NCBI GenBank assembly: GCA_036734085.1
Contig: DAIMZF010000003.1
Location: 17,311 to 81,310 of the forward strand
DNA from: J038 sp036734085
GTDB taxonomy: Bacteria > Chloroflexota > Anaerolineae > Aggregatilineales > Phototrophicaceae
DNA length: 64,000 nt
Direction of reading: 5' to 3'
Shown here: positions 58,237-64,000 of the stretch, piece by piece
Position numbering within the stretch: position 1 is the first letter of the stretch
Layout: the number at the start of each line of letters is the position of its first letter
Program-made: the position numbers and the translations under genes
Notes under the pieces: model-generated
The model's database searches: none
What the model was told of the DNA's origin: nothing
Seen by the model: the letters and a program-made list of their open reading frames with translations, nothing else

Positions 58237-59035
58237 ATTGCGTCACACCGAAGCGCAGGATCCGCGCTTTCTCCGTTTTCGCTTTCGCATCTTAGCCCTG
58301 TTCGCGTTCTATGCTGGCGTGTCCTTACTCCTCACCGCGCTGGATGTTGCCCCCGCCATATGGGGGCTGATCGCCGTTATCTCCGGCACAGGGTTAACGC
58401 TCTACACCGTGTTGATGCTCTATCACCGCACCCAGATAGAATCCTTCCAGCATTACCGCCAGCTAGAAAGCCTGCAAAACCTGTACGCTATCATCCAACC
58501 ACGCCGCGCATTACCCCCCATGCGGTTGTGGGCGGCCTCACCGGATTTTCTCGTTCCACTGGCGGAAATCATTCACACGTACCAGCCGCGCCACATTGTA
58601 GAACTAGGCAGTGGCACATCAACCCTCATCAGCGCCTATTGTCTGGAAAAAATCGGCGCAGGGCACATCACATCATTGGATCACGATGCTGGATTTGCTC
58701 AGGTCACACGAGATTTACTGGCCGCGCACGGCCTCAGTACATGGGCGGACGTAAAAGACGCGCCTCTCGTCAACGGTTGGTACGATTTACCGTCCCTAGT
58801 GAACAATGTGGATTTGCTTATCGTTGATGGGCCACCGGAACAAGCCGGAAAGCTCACGCGCTATCCTGCCTTGCCGCGCTTATTCCAACATCTGAATCCC
58901 GGTGCAATCATTATCGTAGACGATTACATGCGCCCCACCGAGTACGAATCCGTGCGCCGTTGGTTAGCGGAATTCAACCTTCAAATCATATCCGCCCTCC
59001 CTAACGAAAAAGGGCTTATCATTCTCAAAGTTTAG
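58226..59035 (+). CDS. membrane-anchored class I methyltransferase-like protein
   Basis: About 269 residues. Two N-terminal membrane helices (about 15-65, ILALFAFYAGVSLLLTALDV and WGLIAVISGTGLTLYTVLML) precede a Rossmann-type domain with motif I IVELGSGTSTLISA (near 125), SLDHDAGFAQVTRD, LLIVDGPPEQ and IIIVDDYMRP, the pattern of the small O-methyltransferase-like (Methyltransf_24) group. The ATG at 58226 has AGG at seven bases; an ATG at 58196 would extend it ten residues. It rides in the his operon, but no step of histidine synthesis needs a methyltransferase. Substrate unknown. Confidence 0.8.
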   Translation: MPDRLRHTEAQDPRFLRFRFRILALFAFYAGVSLLLTALDVAPAIWGLIAVISGTGLTLYTVLMLYHRTQIESFQHYRQLESLQNLYAIIQPRRALPPMRLWAASPDFLVPLAEIIHTYQPRHIVELGSGTSTLISAYCLEKIGAGHITSLDHDAGFAQVTRDLLAAHGLSTWADVKDAPLVNGWYDLPSLVNNVDLLIVDGPPEQAGKLTRYPALPRLFQHLNPGAIIIVDDYMRPTEYESVRRWLAEFNLQIISALPNEKGLIILKV

Positions 59036-59101
59036 GATAATCCATAGATTATCCGCATCGCCAGATACGCTTTAAACAACCGTTACAGCTGAATAAAATA
59101 C

Positions 59102-59127
59102 ATGGGCGGAAGCATTATCCCGCCCAT
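59102..59127. terminator. bidirectional terminator after the his operon
   Basis: ATGGGCGG/CCGCCCAT (59102-59109, 59120-59127), loop of ten. Convergent transcripts meet here; T-rich bases flank it on the minus strand. The rest of 59036-59155 shows nothing else. Confidence 0.7.
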
Positions 59128-59155
59128 CTTAAAACCGTTTTACAAGATGCAGTCC

Positions 59156-60406
59156 CTAAGAATCACGTTCACGCAATTCCGCCAGAGAAACATAACCCGT
59201 CCATTCGTAAAGCACACCAAAGGAAAGGTTATCGTTAAAAATTTCCGTATACAGGTCACTTTCAACATATACTGCCCCGACGACTTCGCTTTCTTCGCTC
59301 AAGGCCGCATCTTCGCCCGGTGTGAATACAAACACCACCATAGCGTAATCCACAAACCACAGGTTATGCACCGTCTGTCTCGGAGACACGCTCGCCGCGT
59401 CGCTATAATCTGGCTCGCCATAACGTGCGATAACCTCGCCAATGCTCACCACAGGCGCACTGTTAAGCACCACAGTGGAAACACTTTCGCCATCTTCACT
59501 GAAGATTTGACAGCACAGCACCTCACCACCAAATAGTGCAATGAACGACCCTGCGTCAATCTCTTGTACCTCAACTTCTTCCACACCATCCAACGCTTCT
59601 ACGATGGCAACGGCTTCTTCAAACGTGGTTTCTCCGGGAATAATGCCTTGCCAGCAGGGTGCTTCGCACGCTTCTTCGTCAATCAGGCTGGTATCCACCA
59701 GTAAGTCATCGCGCAAAATCCGGTTCGCCAGGCTGACGAATGCTTCCGGCGTTTCGCTGGTCACGAATTCACCCAGCACCGCTAACGGGGTGCCGCCACT
59801 CGCAAAGGTCTGCCCATTCGCCTCTATAACGCCAGCTTCTTCATCATCACCCACCTGCACGCGAATGGAAGGCGTCGCGCTTACGCTCAGTGCCTCCCCG
59901 TAGGCCATGTCAATCTGGAACTGTACCGCAGTCGCCACACAAGCATCCAGCATAGCCTCATCTAAGCCAACATTGGCCGCCACAACGCTGACCAAATCTT
60001 CACCGATTTCTCGTGCTGTCGCCAGTCGATAGATTTCATCATGCACCGTCCAGAACGCGCCTTGTTCATAGGCACATTCGGATACCCCCGCCGCCAGGAC
60101 GGAAAGCACCGGGTCAATCACCAAAAAGAAGCGATATTCCAGCTTTGCCTGTCCTGTCAGTACGTAAGTCTCGATGAATTCCTGCATTATTTCATGATAA
60201 TCCTGGCACGCAGGACACAGGAAATCCGCGAATTCAATCACAGTCACAGGCGCATCTTCCGCTCCGATGATAAACGCGCCATCATCCCCGCGCACCGTCG
60301 GGACTTCCGCGTAAATATCCTCAAAATCACCCGCATCTTCTTGTGCGGATGCACTCACCGTCAGGCCAAACAACAGTACCAGTACAACCAATAGTCGCCA
60401 ATTCAT
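59156..60406 (-). CDS. secreted DsbA-like thiol oxidoreductase with C-terminal extension
   Basis: About 416 residues. A signal peptide (NWRLLVVLVLLFGLTVSASA) leads into a thioredoxin-fold domain with the CPAC active site in FADFLCPACQDYHE (Cys about 64-67) and the cis-Pro segment VSATPSIRV, as in DsbA/BdbD proteins. From about residue 235 a second domain contains CEAPCWQGIIPGETTFEEAV, a Cys-rich PCWxGIxPG pattern. Expected role: disulfide formation or reduction in exported proteins. The ATG at 60406 is preferred because GGAG lies six bases upstream. Confidence 0.88.
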   Translation of the reverse strand: MNWRLLVVLVLLFGLTVSASAQEDAGDFEDIYAEVPTVRGDDGAFIIGAEDAPVTVIEFADFLCPACQDYHEIMQEFIETYVLTGQAKLEYRFFLVIDPVLSVLAAGVSECAYEQGAFWTVHDEIYRLATAREIGEDLVSVVAANVGLDEAMLDACVATAVQFQIDMAYGEALSVSATPSIRVQVGDDEEAGVIEANGQTFASGGTPLAVLGEFVTSETPEAFVSLANRILRDDLLVDTSLIDEEACEAPCWQGIIPGETTFEEAVAIVEALDGVEEVEVQEIDAGSFIALFGGEVLCCQIFSEDGESVSTVVLNSAPVVSIGEVIARYGEPDYSDAASVSPRQTVHNLWFVDYAMVVFVFTPGEDAALSEESEVVGAVYVESDLYTEIFNDNLSFGVLYEWTGYVSLAELRERDS

Positions 60407-60436
60407 TAAGCTCTCCATCCTCTTATACAAAAGACA

Positions 60437-60458
60437 GGGCACGATTTTTTTCGTGCCC
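60437..60458 (-). terminator. intrinsic terminator of the peptidase gene
   Basis: GGGCACGA/TCGTGCCC (60437-60444, 60451-60458) with a six-base loop; on the minus strand TGTCTTTTG follows. It separates the S9 peptidase from the DsbA-like gene. Confidence 0.8.
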
Positions 60459-60490
60459 ACCACAAAAATATGGGTTTCCTGCCACCTAAG

Positions 60491-62530
60491 TTAGCAGTAC
60501 TTATCAAACCATTCAACCATCTTTGTTAATCGGCTCACCCGATGCTCAGGTTCACCACTGCGCGATAGCTCATGACCATCACGCGGGTAACGCCACATCT
60601 CAACCGGCGTGTCCGTCGCCCGTCGCACCCATGCGAACAACTGCTCTGCCTGTTCAATCGGCACACGATAATCATTCTCGGAATGCAGAATGAGCAACGG
60701 TGTTTTGATATTATGCGCGTAGGCTAATGGGGAATGCTTCCATAAAAACTCGTGGTCTTCCCACGGCTCCACACCGTAATCGCTTGTAATCAAAATCGGG
60801 ATGTCGCTCGTTCCATAAAAGCTAACCAGGTTATATACACCCCGTTGGGTGACGGCCGCCTTAAAGCGATGATCTTTGCCGACCATCCACGCCGTCATAT
60901 ACCCCCCGTAAGAGCCACCCGTGATTGCCATACGGTCAGCATCCACAAAGCCTTTTTCCAGGACTGCTTCCACCCCTGCCAGAATATCCGGCATCGCAAC
61001 ATCGCCCCATGCCGCGTGTAAATCGCGCTGGAACTGCTCCCCGTAGCCCATCGCCCCGCGTGGATTGCAGTAGAACACCACATATCCCCGCGCCGCATGG
61101 AACTGCCACTCATGGAACATTGAAGCTTCGCTTGGCCCCCACATAAAGCGCGGCCCACCGTGAATATTCAGCGCCAACGGGTACTTCTGGCCTGCTTCAT
61201 ACCCCGTTGGCAGGATGTACCATCCTTGCAATTCCGTGCCACTAGGGGATTTAAACCGGATTTCGTGCGTTTCCTGCACAATGACATCCTTCAGCCACTC
61301 AGCGTTGAAGTCTGCCAGTACGATTTTTTCATCACTGCCCGCCGGGAACAAAACCAGTGTCGAAGGATTGGTCGGTGTGCTAACCGTTGCCGCCAGTGTA
61401 CCGTCAGAATGCACGTCAAGCCCTGACACTTGATACAATCCTCGTGCAACCGTCGTTACATCACCCCCAGCGACCCCCACATTGTAAACCGGGATGTCGC
61501 CCCAATCTCCCGCGCTGAAGTAGATTGATGTGCTATCCCCCGCCCAGTGGAAGTTTTCTAATGAACGGTCTAGCGTCAGGTTCAAATCGCGGATGTCACC
61601 GCCTTCTATCGGCATAACGCTCAGGCGCACAATCGCCTCCAGGTCGCCCCGGTTTCCTGCCGGAGTCCGCCCGAAAGCCAGCCATTTGCCATCCGGTGAG
61701 GGTATCGGCGCGTAGTAACTATAGCCTTCCCCACTAATCCGCGTTTCTTCACCCGTTGCTACTTCCAGTCGATACAATCCGTTTTTGTCGAACTGCTCGT
61801 CCGCCTTCTCGTCCACATGCCGCGCCGTGAACAGATATTTACCATCCGGTGACCATTTACACCCCTGATAGCTGGCGTCGATATGCGTCAGGCGACGTGG
61901 TTTTGCCGCGTCAGATTCTAAGTTTTCATCCGTTGCTATCACATAAACTTGGGCATATCGTCCGGTGAGGAATTGCGTGCCCACCCTGTACGGGATGCGC
62001 CACATCCGATACGGGTCTTGCCGCTTCTTCTCATCATCTTCCTGGCGTTCTTTCCGGTGCTTCGCCTCGATTACATCCTTCGGCGCTTCCGGCTTTTCTG
62101 TGCTGTCCTCTTTTTCGCGTTCTTCCGCATTAGAGGCGCTCAAAAACGCGATAGTCGCGCCATCCGGCGACCATTCCGCGCTAGTCGCGCCGTTTGGCTG
62201 GCTGGTTAATGGTCGCGCCTCACCGCCCAGCGCTCCCAAAGGCAACAGGTAAATTTGGGGCTTGTCTCCCCGCACAGACGTAAACGCCAATGCCCCGCCA
62301 TCCGGCGACCAGCGCGGTTGCATATCGTTATCGCCGCGTGTCAGTTGGCGCGGTTTGCTCCCGGCGGCAAGTTCACTAATCCAGATGGAACGTTTATACG
62401 TATTTCCCATCTTATCAACAGTCACACGTACATAGGCCACCCAGCGCCCATCCGGGCTGATTTGAGGCTCCTCAATTTTAATAATCTGATACAGGTCGTC
62501 CACCTGCATTACCCGTTTGTCGTCGCCCAT
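60491..62530 (-). CDS. S9-family prolyl oligopeptidase/acylaminoacyl peptidase
   Basis: A 679-residue serine peptidase. The N-terminal half is a beta-propeller with repeated SPDGxxLAF-type strands (ISPDGRWVAYVRV, WSPDGGALAFTSV, PSPDGKWLAFGRT). The catalytic alpha/beta-hydrolase domain has the nucleophile in TGGSYGGYMTAW (Ser about 540), Asp in HSENDYRVP (about 622) and His in RDGHELSRSG (about 655). An acidic/basic insertion lies near residue 150-170. No signal peptide, so it acts in the cytoplasm on short or acylated peptides. Its start is six bases after the aminotransferase stop. Confidence 0.93.
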   Translation of the reverse strand: MGDDKRVMQVDDLYQIIKIEEPQISPDGRWVAYVRVTVDKMGNTYKRSIWISELAAGSKPRQLTRGDNDMQPRWSPDGGALAFTSVRGDKPQIYLLPLGALGGEARPLTSQPNGATSAEWSPDGATIAFLSASNAEEREKEDSTEKPEAPKDVIEAKHRKERQEDDEKKRQDPYRMWRIPYRVGTQFLTGRYAQVYVIATDENLESDAAKPRRLTHIDASYQGCKWSPDGKYLFTARHVDEKADEQFDKNGLYRLEVATGEETRISGEGYSYYAPIPSPDGKWLAFGRTPAGNRGDLEAIVRLSVMPIEGGDIRDLNLTLDRSLENFHWAGDSTSIYFSAGDWGDIPVYNVGVAGGDVTTVARGLYQVSGLDVHSDGTLAATVSTPTNPSTLVLFPAGSDEKIVLADFNAEWLKDVIVQETHEIRFKSPSGTELQGWYILPTGYEAGQKYPLALNIHGGPRFMWGPSEASMFHEWQFHAARGYVVFYCNPRGAMGYGEQFQRDLHAAWGDVAMPDILAGVEAVLEKGFVDADRMAITGGSYGGYMTAWMVGKDHRFKAAVTQRGVYNLVSFYGTSDIPILITSDYGVEPWEDHEFLWKHSPLAYAHNIKTPLLILHSENDYRVPIEQAEQLFAWVRRATDTPVEMWRYPRDGHELSRSGEPEHRVSRLTKMVEWFDKYC

Positions 62531-62536
62531 CTCAGC

Positions 62537-63898
62537 TTAAGCCTCCCACATTTCTTCTTCAAGTTCAGCGATAACATGCTCCAGAATGTCCAGCCCCTCT
62601 TCCATCAGTTCCTGTGTAATGACTAACGGCGGCGCAATCCGCATCGTGCTGGTGCCCGCCCCTAAGGAGATAAGCCCTTTAAGGAATGCACGGTTAGCAA
62701 CCTCATCCCGGAATTCAGGAATCGGGTTGCCTTGTGCATCCGCGAATTCCACGCCAATCATCAACCCCTTGCCCTCAACACGCTTAATCGACGGGTGGCT
62801 CTGCTTGAACTGCGTCATACGGTTGATGGTGTAATCCCCCAGTTTGACCGCGTTTTCTAGTAAGCCTTCGTCTTCCAGCACATCAATCGTCGCCAACGCC
62901 ACCGCACACGCCAACGGATTACCGCCGAATGTGCTGGCATGTGCGCCCGGAATCCATGCTTCCATAATATCGCGTCGCGCAATCGTCGCGCCAATCGGCA
63001 TCCCGGAGCCTAAGCCTTTCGCACTGACGATAATATCCGGCTCAACCCCCCAGTTTTCCACAGAAAACCATTTGCCTGTGCGCCCCATCCCCGCCTGGAT
63101 TTCATCCACAATCAGCAGAATCCCGTGCTTATCGCACAATGACCGCAAGTTGGGTAAAAAGTCATCCTGCGGTAGCAAGTACCCCCCTTCACCTTGGATA
63201 GGCTCTACAATGATTGCGGCAATTTCATTTGCGGGCACTTTACGTTTAATCACAAATTCTTCGATGAAGCCCGCCGCATCACACCAGCATTGGCTACATG
63301 CCGTGCCACCATTGCACGCGCTCTTGGCCGGGTAAGGCACATGGTCAACACCACCGGGAATATGCGGGTAGCCCTTGCGTTGAATGTATTTGCTGGCCGT
63401 CACAGACAGCGACCCCATCGAGCGACCATGAAACGCGCCATAAAACGCGATGACATGATGACGATTGCCCGGTTGATAACGTGCCAGCTTCAACGCCGCC
63501 TCTACCGCTTCCGTGCCGGAATTGCCGAAGTATGTCATAACATCTTCCGGTGCGGCATCTTTAATCCGCGCAATTTGTTGTAAACGTTCCGCTAAAGCCA
63601 ACTGCGATGGGCAGAAGAAATCCGTCGCGCCAATGTGAATATATTTTTGCGCTTGGGTTGTAATCGCTTCAATAATTTTAGGGTGGCAATGTCCGGTGGA
63701 AAGCACCGCAATCCCCGCCGCAAAGTCGATATAGCGGTGTCCTTCCACGTCCCACACTTCACTTCCCTTACCGCGTTCCATCACGAAGCCGTAAGAGCGT
63801 GTATAGGACGGTGAAAGTGCTTTAATGTCGCGCCCCGCAATAGACTTCGACAGTTCACTGCCAGTACGGAAGACGAAGCCGTGTTCGATTTCTGCCAT
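62537..63898 (-). CDS. class III PLP-dependent aminotransferase
   Basis: A 453-residue aminotransferase of the ornithine/4-aminobutyrate type. GNSGTEAVEAALKLAR, YGAFHGRSMGSL, the Asp-containing LLIVDEIQAGMGRTG and the PLP lysine in SAKGLGSGMPIGA are all present. It transfers an omega-amino group to 2-oxoglutarate or pyruvate; the exact substrate is not assigned (GABA, ornithine or acetylornithine are possible). A cysteine cluster (CNGGTACSQCWC) around residue 200 is unusual and may bind metal. AAGGA precedes the ATG. 63899-64000 holds only its upstream region. Confidence 0.92.
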   Translation of the reverse strand: MAEIEHGFVFRTGSELSKSIAGRDIKALSPSYTRSYGFVMERGKGSEVWDVEGHRYIDFAAGIAVLSTGHCHPKIIEAITTQAQKYIHIGATDFFCPSQLALAERLQQIARIKDAAPEDVMTYFGNSGTEAVEAALKLARYQPGNRHHVIAFYGAFHGRSMGSLSVTASKYIQRKGYPHIPGGVDHVPYPAKSACNGGTACSQCWCDAAGFIEEFVIKRKVPANEIAAIIVEPIQGEGGYLLPQDDFLPNLRSLCDKHGILLIVDEIQAGMGRTGKWFSVENWGVEPDIIVSAKGLGSGMPIGATIARRDIMEAWIPGAHASTFGGNPLACAVALATIDVLEDEGLLENAVKLGDYTINRMTQFKQSHPSIKRVEGKGLMIGVEFADAQGNPIPEFRDEVANRAFLKGLISLGAGTSTMRIAPPLVITQELMEEGLDILEHVIAELEEEMWEA

Positions 63899-64000
63899 TT
63901 TAATTTTTTCCTTTCAACATCATTAGTTATCCGTTGAGTATAGTGAACGCGCTCCGCGCACGTCAAGCGGCCATCAAACCATAGGGTAACCACGTAATAC

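Overview
The window looks like a bacterial chromosome segment from the phylum Chloroflexota, most likely an Anaerolineae-type lineage. This is inferred from protein style, not from a marker gene: several eukaryotic-like Ser/Thr kinases, a kinase-STAND-WD40 giant, LysM and Thr/Pro-rich secreted proteins, a DUF2207/SPFH cluster, and a mixture of T-box, SAM-I riboswitch and leader-peptide attenuation. Gene density is high, with many ATGA overlaps and convergent genes that share stop codons. No phage, transposase, CRISPR array or rRNA was seen. One tRNA (Thr, CGU) is present.

Layout. 1-6 kb: end of an unknown gene, an acetoacetate-decarboxylase-like protein, RarA, GpmI, GlgX and a STAS-domain regulator. 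6.2-13.2 kb: a minus-strand operon of FHA protein, Clp-N/APH-like phosphotransferase fusion, and Ser/Thr kinase-STAND-TM protein with 14 WD40 repeats. This operon is the best candidate for an undescribed signalling or conflict system. 13.3-15.9 kb: SAM-I riboswitch, cystathionine gamma-synthase-like enzyme, small membrane protein, SDR oxidoreductase. 15.9-19.8 kb: NDH-2 and purH diverge from a region with two Rex-like operators; then tRNA-Thr and udk. 19.8-23.6 kb: a T-box leader (Val specifier) controls a methyltransferase plus valS. 23.6-29.3 kb: HEAT protein, degenerate nucleotidyltransferase, two LysM proteins, MutL.

29.4-33.9 kb is a signalling block: histidine kinase, a divergent receiver-CpaE ATPase fusion, then a sirtuin and a GAF histidine kinase joined by ATGA overlaps. 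33.9-37.2 kb: yajC-secD-secF. 37.4-43.6 kb: secreted protein, NERD-like membrane protein, and a convergent SPFH/helical/winged-helix-zinc-ribbon/DUF2207 cluster. 43.7-48.6 kb: a LysM glycosidase-like protein whose predicted nucleophile is Lys, and two convergent Ser/Thr kinases. 48.6-55.2 kb: dgt, a coiled-coil protein, an aldo/keto reductase, and the group SAM hydrolase-murA-DUF4291, where MurA carries Asp in place of the fosfomycin-target Cys.

55.3-59.0 kb: hisHAFIE plus a membrane-anchored methyltransferase, preceded by a near-consensus promoter, an 11-residue leader peptide with four consecutive His codons and a terminator, i.e. a classical attenuator whose ORF appears leaderless. 59-64 kb: DsbA-like secreted protein, S9 prolyl-oligopeptidase-family peptidase and a class III aminotransferase. 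Overall this is a housekeeping region (glycolysis, glycogen, purine, methionine, histidine, cell wall, secretion, repair) with dense RNA-based amino-acid control and a concentration of phospho-signalling proteins.
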